The notes below the pieces were generated by a model. It did no database searches. It was not told the origin of the DNA and saw only the letters and a list, made by a program, of their open reading frames with translations. A stretch of DNA of 64,000 nucleotides, taken from contig OY735212.1 of assembly GCA_963457665.1 (NCBI GenBank), positions 53,077,338-53,141,337 on the forward strand. Direction: 5' to 3'. Every line of letters starts with the position of its first letter. The stretch's first letter is position 1. Both the position numbers and the translations under genes were made by a program. The stretch comes from Thysanoteuthis rhombus. Lineage: Eukaryota; Mollusca; Cephalopoda; Oegopsida; Thysanoteuthidae. This document shows, piece by piece, positions 59,902 through 64,000 of the stretch.

Positions 59902-60312
59902 AATTTAAATAAAATGAATATTTTTATAAAAAAATATAAAGAATAGTATCTTTAAATTAAGAATAATGTTATTTAGCTCTTTAGATCTAATTTGTGAATA
60001 TCAATATGTTGTATATTTATACTTTTTGGAGCCTTTGTATGGTTTTTTAGGGCTTATACTGCTATCTGGAAATGGGACACCGAATTTTGACAATTGTAAC
60101 CACTTAGAGCCAGTCAAATTAGCTGATTTAAAATAGTCATTCAAGAAATCCAAGACTGTGTTAGTCCAAGGATTGCCAATGTTAATATGTGAGAGAATAT
60201 TGACTGCTGCTTGAGACTTTCATTTAAAGACTTAGAATTCAGAGATGATATGGCAAATGACTGACCTGAATTCATTACAATAAAGATGCTGTCCTTTTGT
60301 TTCTTCAGGAAA
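9042..60312 (-). CDS. ASPSCR1: ASPSCR1/TUG (UBX-domain tether), 3' part of gene, 11 exons
   Basis: Spliced gene on the minus strand. Coding exons in transcript order: 60312-60266, 57494-57470, 55601-55535, 47922-47850, 47483-47335, 43631-43569, 30067-30015, 27559-27508, 26631-26556, 10067-9914, 9053-9042. All junctions are AG/GT, every phase agrees, and the joined frame is 771 bases (256 residues plus stop). Recognition rests on DEFFELT, then EQPLMTKSLRES, RVQFPNCLVLQGFFRPKET, a VTPPKNVL loop, LVPASIVYFG and the terminal KGIPKWLKLSKK. These match vertebrate ASPSCR1 in order and nearly in spacing. Family knowledge: TUG tethers GLUT4 vesicles, and its extended UBX domain binds and disassembles the p97/VCP hexamer. 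Any role in this animal is inferred. The N-terminal ubiquitin-like domains and the start codon are not in the window. Family identity is very secure; the most upstream exon is less so. Confidence 0.95.
9914..10067 (-). CDS. ASPSCR1: ASPSCR1 exon, Ser/Ala-rich tail with PKWLKL
   Basis: 154-base exon, the longest in the window. Acceptor ctatctcttcag, donor gtaagt. It starts by completing the valine codon, then encodes a polar, low-complexity tail. The tail includes PPRPKSSQPS and a serine run from repeated TCA codons (ATG/TGA repeats on the plus strand near 9973), and the exon ends KKGIPKWLKL. Human TUG ends GKVPKWLKLPASKR. In mammals the extreme C-terminus takes part in vesicle retention; that role here is inferred. 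Confidence 0.95.
10068..12250. other. Start of the 16.5-kb intron; low-complexity
   Basis: AT-rich intron of ASPSCR1 with short A runs, a TG-rich tract near 11229-11250 and (GA) tracts near 11549-11582. Nothing coding is visible. Confidence 0.5.
12323..12860 (+). pseudogene. Internally deleted mariner transposase
   Basis: Starts with MSTKEVGLIFKYNFKLEHNA and AQIADNIDKVF, matching the mariner N-terminal helix-turn-helix (QIRxIFLYEFKLG-AAxTAxNI). A later part, with frame changes, reads FPHELNE, YSPDISSVD, HLFKY, RNERFNNREALISAFTEF and ENYHCFKW. These match the C-terminal block PHPPYSPDLSPTDYHLF ... KRFNNQEEVENAF. Most of the catalytic core between them is missing. It lies in the largest intron. 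Confidence 0.88.
13254..13292 (+). repeat. (GA)n microsatellite
   Basis: About 19 uninterrupted GA units. A short ta repeat at 13220-13230 lies just upstream. Confidence 0.95.
14435..14578. mobile_element. piggyBac-like TTAA-flanked MITE
   Basis: 144 bases bounded by ttaaccctttcaa and its exact inverse ttgaaagggttaa. TTAA followed by CCC at both ends is the pattern expected of piggyBac-type miniature elements. The inside is short and non-coding. Confidence 0.75.
14965..14984 (+). repeat. Poly(C) tract, 20 bases
   Basis: Twenty uninterrupted C, unusual in such AT-rich sequence. The opposite strand is G20. Confidence 0.95.
16538..16863. mobile_element. hAT-type miniature transposon, copy 1
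   Basis: Ends cagtggttcccaactgg and ttggaaaccaatg are imperfect inverted repeats of the classic hAT form. Internal G runs follow the ends. The flanking octamers atgtataa and atctatat agree at 6 of 8 bases, consistent with an aged 8-base duplication. A related copy is at 56775. Confidence 0.75.
18103..18449. mobile_element. Foldback element with about 80-base inverted arms
   Basis: Left arm 18103-18183 (aaggcccaaataac, gactcttctcatctt, gttcattcactgtc) pairs with right arm 18368-18449 (gacagtgaatgaac, agatgagaagagtg, ttatttgagcctcc). The middle holds a partial end of the TIR/tRNA-like family also at 22740 and 59506 (tttgaatgacttcccgttg at 18257). Confidence 0.8.
18549..18600 (+). repeat. (TA)n microsatellite with CA tail
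   Basis: About 26 TA units followed by a cacacaca run and more ta repeats to about 18640. Confidence 0.95.
18940..19130. repeat. Family G dispersed repeat copy
   Basis: Contains aagctaagcccaatctgag and ggaagattgagttgcatc, shared with copies at 40190, 48015 and 50380. Confidence 0.6.
20474..20677. mobile_element. MITE with 'tattttgcggcatat' ends
   Basis: Starts tattttgcggcatatatgac and ends gtcttatatgcctcaaaata, the inverse with few mismatches, about 204 bases apart. The inside is non-coding and split by a short AT-rich centre. Superfamily not assigned. Confidence 0.75.
21640..21800 (-). pseudogene. LINE 3'-end fragment
   Basis: Reverse complement of the region at 45100-45300. Shared words include catcaaagagtt, aaaaagggagttat and tattgatgctaaaattgta. 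It represents the 3' end of the same LINE-like family, here on the minus strand. Confidence 0.6.
21985..22590 (+). repeat. Family A dispersed repeat, copy 1
   Basis: Shares ctgccataattgtccc, ataaaataattttccatcc, cctaaatttagat and atatctggtgaatatcaac with copies at 25300 and 49280. Confidence 0.75.
22740..22886. mobile_element. TIR element with tRNA-like B box, copy 2
   Basis: Ends tttgaaatgatccctgtta and taacggaagatcatttcaaa are inverted. Between them is atgcaggttcgattccta, a strong RNA polymerase III B-box-like motif. It is related to the longer copy at 59506. Confidence 0.75.
23440..23650 (-). repeat. Family H tRNA-derived SINE copy
   Basis: Shares the family layout seen at 24725: a T-rich tail at the left, a tgagtgaatgaattaacag-like body, then a degenerate tRNA-like head read on the minus strand. 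Confidence 0.5.
24725..24905 (-). repeat. Family H tRNA-derived SINE, best copy
   Basis: On the minus strand the head reads taactcaattggtaagtgca (A-box-like), and about 50 bases later gtgagtttgagtctca (B-box-like). The body then runs into an A/T-rich tail. Copies at 23440, 31440 and 43695 are in the same orientation. Confidence 0.7.
25300..25690 (+). repeat. Family A dispersed repeat, copy 2
   Basis: Contains gcttgttccaaagttggatg, cctgccatagttgtgatg, aaataattttccatccg and atatctgatgaatatcaac, in the same order as copies 1 and 3. Confidence 0.75.
26215..26410. repeat. Possible transposon terminus
   Basis: Starts tgaggtgcaatcaaaaagtt, reminiscent of mariner-type termini, followed by a long T run and tagtctcaacgatctcc. 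No partner end or transposase was found. Confidence 0.3.
26556..26631 (-). CDS. ASPSCR1: ASPSCR1 exon, post-UBX helix
   Basis: 76-base exon. Acceptor gtttttacag, donor gtaagtg. It completes an alanine codon, then reads HYLKKDLTSSLVSWEEAEKS and FLES, and leaves two bases of a valine codon. Human has YLEPGLLEHAISPSAADVLVARYMSR here, so only the general pattern is shared. The phase match across the following 16.5 kb intron supports it. Confidence 0.9.
27508..27559 (-). CDS. ASPSCR1: ASPSCR1 exon, last UBX strand
   Basis: 52-base exon, phase 0 in and one base left over. Acceptor atcacttcag, donor gtaaga. It reads ADLVPASIVYFGCQTER, corresponding to human ANLFPAALVHLGAEEP, the closing strand of the UBX beta-grasp. 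The next intron is short (876 bases). Confidence 0.95.
27615..27873. mobile_element. MITE with 'caggggcagatccagg' ends
   Basis: Left end caggggcagatccagg and right end cctggatccgcacctg are inverted with two mismatches, 259 bases apart. A G run follows the left end. The flanking octamers (ctctgcat, ttatactt) do not match, so the target duplication is lost or the ends are slightly misplaced. Confidence 0.75.
28220..28530 (+). pseudogene. LINE reverse-transcriptase C-terminal remnant
   Basis: From 28389 the frame reads NFFSARVANAWNSL, then TEKMVTSKNTSIFF and a stop. This matches the conserved LINE ORF2 ending FFSxRVVNxWNSLPxxVV. Upstream bases fit the same kind of sequence but are broken. Clade cannot be assigned. 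Confidence 0.75.
28707..29023. mobile_element. hAT-type miniature transposon with perfect 8-base TSD
   Basis: 317-base element starting cagaggttttgaaac and ending gttttgaaaccactg. It is flanked on both sides by the identical octamer atctagaa (28699-28706 and 29024-29031). Eight-base duplications and CAGNGGTT ends are diagnostic of hAT elements. No coding sequence, so it was moved by a transposase elsewhere. Confidence 0.9.
29220..29395 (-). repeat. SINE-like family E copy
   Basis: Contains gttggattcaggctttt and, later, ccattttccacactgataac with cataaagcc, in the order seen in the other minus copies at 32743 and 33220. Confidence 0.55.
29400..29660 (+). repeat. SINE-like family E, plus copy
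   Basis: The head tgttgtggcatagcaattac is tRNA-like. The body includes aaaggcatgaatccacttct, atatgggtaaat and ggcagtccatcttgaatg, aligned with 33915-34145. Confidence 0.7.
30015..30067 (-). CDS. ASPSCR1: ASPSCR1 exon, UBX TPPK loop
   Basis: 53-base exon after acceptor attttcag, ending in CAG before gtaag. It completes a tyrosine codon and reads VTPPKNVLNDMSKTLIQ. Human has FITPPKTVLDDHTQTLFQ in the same place. In many UBX proteins the p97-contacting loop is Phe-Pro-Arg. TUG proteins carry Thr-Pro-Pro-Lys instead, and that is kept here. Confidence 0.95.
31440..31600 (-). repeat. Family H SINE copy
   Basis: Contains ttttagttgcttttcatcccaac and, further on, ggtgagatttgaactaacatc (inverted B box), as in the 24725 and 43695 copies. 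Confidence 0.55.
31945..32290 (+). repeat. Family C dispersed repeat, copy 1
   Basis: Shares tcaacaattgaacaa, gacatcactggaaaacatct, agaaagggtctagaggtgta and gtagacaaaac, ending near gatggctaca-like sequence, with the copy at 41655. Confidence 0.8.
32743..32905 (-). repeat. SINE-like family E copy
   Basis: Contains gagaagtggatccaagc and ttccattttctgcactggta with actgttatgccactctgcc, the inverted tRNA-like head. Confidence 0.55.
33220..33360 (-). repeat. SINE-like family E copy
   Basis: Contains aaggagaagtggattcgtgcc, then gcatcagtg, and ends with cagtgctgataactattatg. On the minus strand the last part is an A-box-like tggcataatagttatcagc. Confidence 0.65.
33915..34145 (+). repeat. SINE-like family E, plus copy
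   Basis: Head ggtggcctaacagttaatgg (A-box-like), body aaaggcataaatctacttct, gctatgggtaaat and ggcagtctatcctggacat. Best match is the copy at 29400. Confidence 0.7.
34995..35222 (+). repeat. Family B 'ctctgccaac' repeat, copy 2
   Basis: Starts acctctgccaacagagtt, contains acaatatctccaaaagttct, attttgtggcaggctgg and aagaaatgattaaatttggg, and ends gacagaggtatacactctct. Simplest of the three copies. Confidence 0.8.
36410..36800 (+). repeat. Family B 'ctctgccaac' repeat, copy 3 (double)
   Basis: Starts acctctgccaacaaaactgc, then acgatatgtcctaaagtact, ttttgcggatgggtggac and gcgtggttaaattttgggg. A second core (atttgtagaagggcagtc) follows, ending gacagaggtatgcacat. Confidence 0.8.
37150..37445 (-). 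repeat. Family D dispersed repeat
   Basis: Reads cagtaatcactgtccaacaa and cattgatcatccc, then gcatgttgc and ttctattgggtgacta. These are the reverse complement of words in the plus copies at 51150 and 54285. Confidence 0.7.
37540..37582 (+). repeat. (TA)n microsatellite
   Basis: About 21 uninterrupted TA units. Confidence 0.95.
40190..40270 (+). repeat. Family G fragment
   Basis: Contains ataagtttagcttagtac, then aggaagattgggttacacca, shared with the copies at 48015 and 50380. Confidence 0.55.
40893..41090 (+). pseudogene. Possible mariner N-terminal fragment
   Basis: The frame reads MRNIWEKYSDAEKAHKCQLG followed by FQRFKNDDYDAITFQTQKY. The block C-Q-x-x-F-x-R-F-K-N-x-D-Y/F-D is the mariner signature (TCQRWFxRFKNGDFD). 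The rest does not align. A chance match remains possible. Confidence 0.4.
41655..42030 (+). repeat. Family C dispersed repeat, copy 2
   Basis: Contains tcaataattgaacaacc, gacatcactggtgttttcc, agaaagggtccagtggagta and cagtagacaaaac, ending in ccgtctttgatggctacaa. Same orientation as copy 1. Confidence 0.8.
42515..42640 (+). repeat. Family D fragment
   Basis: Contains gtcaatagaaactgtcagg, atcttttggcagcatgcc and cttttgctgagcagtaatta, in the order seen at 54285. Confidence 0.6.
43569..43631 (-). CDS. ASPSCR1: ASPSCR1 exon, UBX helix
   Basis: 63-base exon. The acceptor is aaatag; choosing it rather than the later acaag keeps the codon phase and gives ETVFSLYKFVKENL, which aligns gap-free with human ETVGDLRDFVRSHL. 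The exon ends DMDFYI with one leftover T before donor gtgagt. It carries the UBX helix and start of the third strand. It is separated from the next exon by a 13.5 kb intron. Confidence 0.94.
43695..43885 (-). repeat. Family H tRNA-derived SINE copy
   Basis: On the minus strand ttggccaaatcagtaaagc (A-box-like) is followed about 50 bases later by acaagttcaaatctcat (B-box-like). The body ends in a T-rich stretch near 43700. Confidence 0.6.
44020..44520 (-). pseudogene. Internally deleted mariner-type transposase
   Basis: On the minus strand, from 44520 down: RICPKFCFMTN, TAETQWFLQEAFGDNAMS and KTFFWYKEGC ... SIKDDD match the N-terminal block (IKFCxKLGKTAxET-xMLxEAFGxxAMS-TFxWYxRFKxGRxSVDDD). 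The frame then jumps to a C-terminal block: RQFLAFNKL, LKGCCFDFIEGIQKELLEV and SWKNRCYCCIHTQGD, matching LKGRRFDxIExIQ and WKxRWxxCIxxQGDYFEGD. The catalytic core is deleted and frames are broken. Confidence 0.88.
44930..45300 (+). pseudogene. LINE C-terminal and 3' fragment
   Basis: Contains stop-NELPYECFKSNVTLFF, where the usual Trp of WNxLP has become TAG. Downstream sequence (tttagcatcaataaac, aactccctttttacc, actctttgatgcg) is shared, inverted, with 21640-21800. Confidence 0.6.
46438..46470. repeat. Perfect 13-bp hairpin
   Basis: Arms agtttgaccctat and atagggtcaaact are exact inverses around the 7-base loop ggaggca. It lies in a segment whose reverse complement resembles 40760-40830 (ggcagt-tgttgtttata ... 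gaagtttaacccc), so it is part of a dispersed element. Confidence 0.8.
47335..47483 (-). CDS. ASPSCR1: ASPSCR1 exon, helix end and first half of UBX domain
   Basis: 149-base exon, the best conserved of the set. Acceptor is attgaaaag and donor is gtatga. It reads REVDEQPLMTKSLRES, then a charged helix, then IIRVQFPNCLVLQGFFRPKET. The last part is the first two strands of the UBX beta-grasp, with the family signature RV-FP-VLQGFFRP-ET. The next exon supplies the second and third bases of the following valine codon. The intron upstream is only 366 bases, the shortest here. Confidence 0.96.
47850..47922 (-). CDS. ASPSCR1: ASPSCR1 exon, extended-UBX helix
   Basis: 73-base exon with acceptor ctttttag and donor gtgagt. 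It reads PSDEFFELTKSDLMSMMSDLRKK plus a split leucine codon. It corresponds to human ELPDEFFELTVDDVRRRLAQLK, the helical extension ahead of the UBX fold in ASPL/TUG. Across the next junction, the distance from the conserved Asp-Leu/Val to PLMTK is 24 residues, the same as in human. That fixes both splice sites. Confidence 0.95.
48015..48240 (+). repeat. Family G dispersed repeat copy
   Basis: Contains gtaagcttagctcagtacag, ggcagattatgttctgc and caactatctcaatcacaagg, shared with 50380-50745. Confidence 0.65.
48358..48640 (+). repeat. Tandem pair of tRNA-like units, 157-base period
   Basis: Two units start near tagatatgtaag (48367) and tagatatataag (48524). Each has an A-box-like ttagttcagtcagtaagag or ttagctcaatcagtaagag, then gtgatttcaaatcaca (B-box-like) and gggaatgttaat or its near match. 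The period is 157 bases. This is either a dimeric SINE or a local duplication. Confidence 0.75.
49280..49650 (+). repeat. Family A dispersed repeat, copy 3
   Basis: Contains gcctgttccaaaggtgcatg, cctgccataattgtcctat and tcaatttagatattcc. The end module atatctggtgaatgtcaac is repeated at 49612 as gatatatacggtggatatca. Confidence 0.75.
50380..50745. repeat. Family G dispersed repeat, longest copy
   Basis: Holds ttgttacaccaatctacca, caactatctcagtcacaag, actaagcttagctcag and ggaagattgtgttatgcc. The order suggests two units back to back. Confidence 0.65.
50928..50982 (+). repeat. (TA)n microsatellite
   Basis: About 27 TA units, uninterrupted. Confidence 0.95.
51150..51335 (+). repeat. Family D dispersed repeat
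   Basis: Contains ggggtgatcaattcaaaag, cttttgttgggcagtgatca and cctcccactaaaaacc, as at 54285. Confidence 0.7.
53690..53960 (-). repeat. Family D, inverted member of a close pair
   Basis: Reverse complement matches 54285-54560 along most of its length. Shared words: ggggtgat, atgatcaatg, gttaggcagagatcactaaa and aaacttacat. Confidence 0.75.
54285..54560 (+). repeat. Family D, plus member of a close pair
   Basis: Most complete copy: ttcaatagaaaccatcac, cttttggcagcatgctgag, cttttgttggttagtgaac, gcaaaaacttacatcgc and ccccccactaaaaac, then an A-rich tail. Confidence 0.75.
55535..55601 (-). CDS. ASPSCR1: ASPSCR1 exon, linker before extended UBX
   Basis: 67-base exon, phase 0 in and one base left over. 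Acceptor tattttacag, donor gtgaga. It reads PCERDAKVFSAINDKPSSLTFE and continues into EPSDEFFELT. It aligns with human VCHPDLEERLQAWPAELPDEFFELT, so this is the conserved boundary of the region that wraps p97. The preceding intron is 1.9 kb and the following one 7.6 kb. Confidence 0.9.
56155..56530 (+). pseudogene. LINE 3' end with (TGA)n tail
   Basis: One frame reads VRDIIESIKKLKWQWAGHVT then RMTDNQWTSRF, and a later one reads TRWRDELDEFRKYWL and YVQRL. These match the common C-terminal end of RTE/Jockey-type LINEs (KLKWxWAGHVxRMxDxRW ... TRWxDDL ... AYVQQ). It has in-frame stops. It terminates in a TGA/ATG microsatellite, as such 3' ends often do. Confidence 0.85.
56775..57084. mobile_element. 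hAT-type miniature transposon, copy 2
   Basis: Ends cagttctcaacttt and cagttgggaaccactg, 310 bases apart. C and G runs lie inside the ends, as in copy 1 at 16538. Flanking octamers taaccctt and caacccat agree at 6 of 8 bases. Confidence 0.65.
57470..57494 (-). CDS. ASPSCR1: ASPSCR1 microexon, 25 bases
   Basis: Tiny exon between a strong acceptor (T-rich tract then cag) and a consensus donor gtaagt. It starts by completing the serine codon from the previous exon, then reads DVNREDFM and ends in phase 0. It joins cleanly to PCERDAKVFS in the next exon. The related human stretch (PVDREPVVCHPD) has a similar DRE-then-C-x-D arrangement. Because 25 is not a multiple of three, skipping it would shift the frame, so it is probably constitutive. 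Confidence 0.75.
59506..59751. mobile_element. TIR element with tRNA-like B box, copy 3
   Basis: 246 bases. The left end (tttgaaatgatttcccgtc, ggttaatgtatcacttggcc) and the right end (ggccaactgatacattaact, ggagatcatttcaaa) are inverted over about 40 bases. It contains ttcagctcaatggtaaaagc (A-box-like) and ataggtttgattcctgcag (B-box-like). TA flanks both ends. Confidence 0.85.
59827..59888 (+). repeat. (AT)n microsatellite with GT tail
   Basis: About 31 AT units followed by a short gtgtgtgt run. Confidence 0.95.
60266..60312 (-). CDS. ASPSCR1: ASPSCR1 exon (first in window), linker
   Basis: 47-base exon, phase 0 in and two bases left over. It follows a pyrimidine tract ending in ttccag and is followed by donor gtcagt. 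It reads FPEETKGQHLYCNEF plus a split serine codon completed by the next exon. The sequence lies in the poorly conserved linker ahead of the UBX region, so homology does not confirm it. Support comes from splice signals, the open frame and exact phase fit. Upstream exons are beyond the window or unrecognised. Confidence 0.6.
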
Positions 60313-60599
60313 CTGGAACAAAAATATATAAATAATTGATTTAAATTCAATAAATATAGAATATGTAAGACAGATATTAGGTTTCATTAAAAGATTTCTA
60401 AGCAGTTTGTGTGAACCATTCTGCCCAACATGTGCAACTAACAATCGTATACGTTCATGTTCACCAGCATATTCCCAAGTGGGTACTCAATTGACAAGAG
60501 AAACTCTTTTCACAAATGATCTGCATGTATTATCAAGTGGCCAAAGAAATTCATTCTGTTCATTAGGTAAACGTAAAGGGAAAAAATATCTATTGTAAG

Positions 60600-61900
60600 C
60601 ATAAACCACATATTTACTTGTGTTTCACAATCTTCAGCTATGTTTTAGTAAACTTCATAATTCTATCCTTCCAAAACTTAATCTCCCAAGATTAAAAGAG
60701 TAGAGCTAAGAACTGCTCTAGGTGCTTTTTGCAGTCTTACAGGGAACTGAAATCTTTTCCATAATGAGAATTCAGTAGAGACCAGAATTTTGAGTCTGTT
60801 GGCTATCTCCAAGATAGTAGTATGGAGATTGGTCTCATGTACAGTAGTCCCTCCAATTTGAAATTCACGGATATGATTGTTCACCTTTTGCTTCTTATTT
60901 AACAAAAGGAAGCTACTTTCACAGATTTTTGAAAAAGTCCAAATACTTGTTCAAAAAAAAAAAAAAAAAAACAAATTTTCAGTAATGATAATGTAAAATC
61001 TGGTGTTTCAGTTCATTATTTCTGTTTACATTTTTCTAATTTTACCAATAAACCATCAATACTGAATGTCGATAGATTTTGACAAGGGGAGGACAAATTG
61101 ATAAGCTTTGAAAAAAAAAAAAAGGGCAATCAAAATTGTGTCTAGAATGACTCTTTCAATTAATGACAAATTGAACAAGAAAAAAATATAATAATAACAC
61201 TTCCAGCATATTACAATTTTTTTTACAGATTATAATTGATTCATTATATGATTGCATCATGATAAACAAAATATCCAAGTTAAGATGAAAGAATAAAACA
61301 AGGATTTTCAAAAGTAATCAAATTATTCGAAAAAATTTAAAAATAGCTTTTTTGAAAAATCTCCACCAAATAATATTTCAGCGAAGTCTATAAGTCTGGC
61401 TATTTGACAAAACATTTCAATTTCTAATCCGTCATTTATTTATTTCCTCTATTCAATGAATCCATTAAATGATTAAATGATCACCATCCATATAGTAACA
61501 TTAGTCATTTGTTTGTGTCTTATTATGTGCAGTTTCATAACTGTAAGTACAGCATAGTGTGTTTCGTAGGTAAGGTGGTTATCTGAAGAATTTCAATTTC
61601 ACAAAGGGTCTTCTTAACTACAGCCCCACAGCAGAATTTGAGGGAATACTGTAACGTCTTGATTTGATCATTATCAACCTTAACTAGTCTACCAGTGGAG
61701 CATTGTTTAGCTTAGCTTAGTGATATTTTCTGAAACAGGACACCTGTAATTGAAGTATAATGCCTTTCTTTGCACGTTTTCCTCACCACCACTACAGTAT
61801 GAGAGGGAACGAACGATGAAAGACAAGACTCATATCGGGATTCAAAATTAAACATTCATTTTTCTCCTTCCATCAACCGAAAGTACATCAATAATCTTCA
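60600..61900. other. Upstream ASPSCR1 intron, no exon seen
   Basis: AT-rich intronic DNA. A 75-codon minus frame at 60678-60905 has no splice-bounded match to TUG. A family G word (tttagcttagcttagtgat) occurs near 61705. Confidence 0.5.
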
Positions 61901-61904
61901 GAGA

Positions 61905-62228
61905 GAGCTTGGAGAGAGAGAGAGACAGAGCGAGAGAGAGAGCTTGTTGAGACAGGGAGAGAGGGAGCTTATCGAGACAGAGACAGAGAGAGAGAGAGCT
62001 TGTCGGGACAGAGAGAGAGAGAGAGAGAGCTTGTCGGGACAGAGAAAGAGAGAGAGCTTGTCGGGACAGAGAGAGAGAGAGAGCTTGTCGGGACAGAGAG
62101 AGAGAGAGAGCTTGTCGGGACAGAGAGAGAGAGAGAGCTTGTCGGGACAGAGAGAGAGAGAGAGCTTGTCGGGACAGAGAGAGAGAGAGAGCTTGTCGGG
62201 ACAGAGAGAAAGAGCTTGTCGGGACAGG
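61905..62228 (+). repeat. Minisatellite, 27-base unit
   Basis: Irregular GA-rich start, then repeated units of the form (ga)n-gcttgtcgggaca, with cttgtcggg recurring every 27 bases from about 62057. Because 27 is a multiple of three, two frames stay open (one repeating RERESLSGQ), but these are not genes. Confidence 0.9.
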
Positions 62229-62229
62229 T

Positions 62230-64000
62230 ACTCTCAGCCTGACTACTCTTGTCTACCCTGGTACTCTCTGCACACCTACTTTGGTGACAAACCTTTGGTC
62301 AGTCTAACTTATAGGCAAGAGTTTCTTTTCTATCACTATCTCTTCTATTAAATTTATTTGCCTTCTTCATTTATCTGATACCAGAACTAAACGTTCATCT
62401 ACCCTTTTCTCTTTAATTTTCCTCTGCTTTCTTTGTTTCTCCCGCAACTAAACTTACAATCTATCTTCCTTACTTCCATTGGTAGAATTCTTACACACCT
62501 TCCTTTTTTTATCAATTTATTTTCACTTTCTTTTTCCCATTGTCTTTTAATCAAGTCCCAAGCAACCAAGCTTTATCTTGTCAATAAATCTACTCAAGAT
62601 GTTTATATCATTCTCTTGGCATATGAAAAGGATTACTCTGTCGCATCTTATCTTTGACCAAATATTTGAGTATACTTCACTAACATCCTCGCCAAAAGTA
62701 TCTTTAACAAAAAAAAATGTTATTTAAAAGATAAAAAAAATATTTGAGAATGAAATCAAATATTCAATTAAAGAGTTCCCACCATAACATAATCATTTTA
62801 GATTTTCATATGACTACCACACGTTTAGCAAGAAATATCCAGCACAAAACTTGGAAAAAAACATTTGTAACATGTTTGATCATTCAGAGTATTTCCACTG
62901 TAAACTGCACAAATCTTTTGGTAATTGTTCACCAAAGCATCATGTCGATATTTCACAAGGGAGGTAACCATGACAGACACTGAATGTGATAAAAGGGAGA
63001 TAAACTTTATTATTTTATGATGATTTCAATTAGAAGAAATTGTCATCTGATTCAATCAAATCTTTTTTTCACAACCCATTTCATTGTAAACGCATTTTTC
63101 TATTTATCACAAAAAACAAATCTTTTTTCTTGGATGGATTTGTGTGGGGAAACAGTGTCAGAAATCACAAATAAAAACTATCCAATCATTTTAATTATCA
63201 TGTTCAAATGTTATTTCAATTCAGAGTTACAATTATGAAATTTAAAAAAAATCTTTCAATATTTTTAATTGCAACCCTAACACTAACCCTTAACAATGAC
63301 CCTATATTGTATCCTTTGTAGTTGAATTAAAAAAATATTGATCCATAAGTCCAGATTTGTGTTTTCATTTGTTCCATTATAGTTTAACAGCAGCAGCTTA
63401 CCATGTTTGCTGAGAAGTTACCTCCCTTGCAAAATATTTAGAATGTTCTGATGAACCTATTCCAAACAATTACATTTTTTTTCTAATGTGAGCTGAATTT
63501 TCACCTATCTTAAAATAAAAAATCATGGTATGCTAAAAATATTTCTTATTTTTTCATCTTCAATGTTAGAATCAATAATCAAAAATCTACTTGATTCTGA
63601 CAATTTTGTTAATATGTTCATTAGCCCTCCAATTTCAAGGACTTGAAATTCGCAGATTTTTTCCATAAAGAAAGGGCAATTACTCTCACAGACTTTTGAG
63701 AAGAAAAAGCAACAAGTTTCAATAAAATTCAGTTGACAACACTATTTTAAAAGAGAAGAAGAGACAAACAGAAATCACAATGAATATTCCAAAGGATAAT
63801 AGTAACACCTCGGACTCAAGCCTCTAAAGAGTAACAGGGACTTGAATGTACTGATACTACATTTGCTTATTCTTGCTGGAAAAAAATTTTCAAATTTAAA
63901 AAAAAAAAAAAAAATAATATTTTTCATCCACATTTGCAAGTGAACAGCAGCAAGTGTAACTAGGGGAGGGGGTCAAAGGTTATTCGCAAATTTCATTTCA
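62230..64000. other. Upstream intron or flank, no exon supported
   Basis: AT-rich. The word aagggaggtaac occurs twice in opposite senses (about 62958 and 63417 inverted), suggesting repeat ends. No N-terminal TUG domain was recognised on the minus strand. Confidence 0.45.

Noticed and set aside
60678-60905. 75-codon minus frame as an upstream exon or gene
   Set aside because: No similarity to TUG and no matching phase or splice sites.
61944-62351. Arg/Glu/Ser/Gln repeat open frames
   Set aside because: They are produced by the 27-base minisatellite; two frames are open for the same reason and there are no exon signals.
62480-62560. Possible minus-strand exon ending at a gtaaga donor
   Set aside because: Phase would fit but the acceptor lacks a pyrimidine tract and the lysine-rich product matches nothing known.
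63380-63460. Possible upstream ASPSCR1 exon on the minus strand with donor gtaagc
   Set aside because: Its phase does not join the 60312 exon and the core word aagggaggtaac recurs at 62958, so it looks like repeat sequence.

Overview
The window is animal nuclear DNA. It is AT-rich, full of microsatellites, tRNA-derived SINE-like repeats, miniature inverted-repeat transposons and decayed mariner and LINE copies, and it holds one spliced gene with long introns. There is no bacterial gene organisation, rRNA, CRISPR array or prophage. The repeat flavour and intron sizes suggest a lophotrochozoan, perhaps a mollusc, but I cannot name the species from sequence alone.

The only host gene I can support is on the minus strand: the 3' part of an ASPSCR1 (TUG/ASPL/UBXN9) orthologue. 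Eleven coding exons run from 60312 down to 9042, and each phase match and splice site was checked by hand. They encode a continuous 256-residue C-terminal part: a variable linker, the extended-UBX helix, the complete UBX domain, a low-complexity tail, and the hallmark C-terminus KGIPKWLKLSKK. The N-terminal ubiquitin-like part must lie beyond base 64000. Two exons are very small (a 25-base microexon and a last exon of three codons plus stop). The introns are 0.4 to 16.5 kb.

Layout: 1-8940 is downstream intergenic DNA. Its first about 6 kb are visibly richer in CpG and hold a mariner relic, a near-perfect 172-base foldback, a tRNA-Val-like SINE and a 'ctctgccaac' repeat. 8961-9053 is the last exon, 3'UTR and poly(A) signal. 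9054-60265 is exons and repeat-filled introns: more mariner relics, hAT-type miniature elements (one with a perfect 8-base target duplication), a piggyBac-like TTAA element, foldbacks, LINE 3' ends and at least seven dispersed families present in two to six copies. 60313-64000 is upstream intron with a 27-base minisatellite at 61905-62228.

I found no previously undescribed system. The most interesting items are the conserved UBX architecture with its microexon, the composition switch beyond the gene, an element family combining terminal inverted repeats with a tRNA-like promoter box, and the variety of internally deleted mariner relics.
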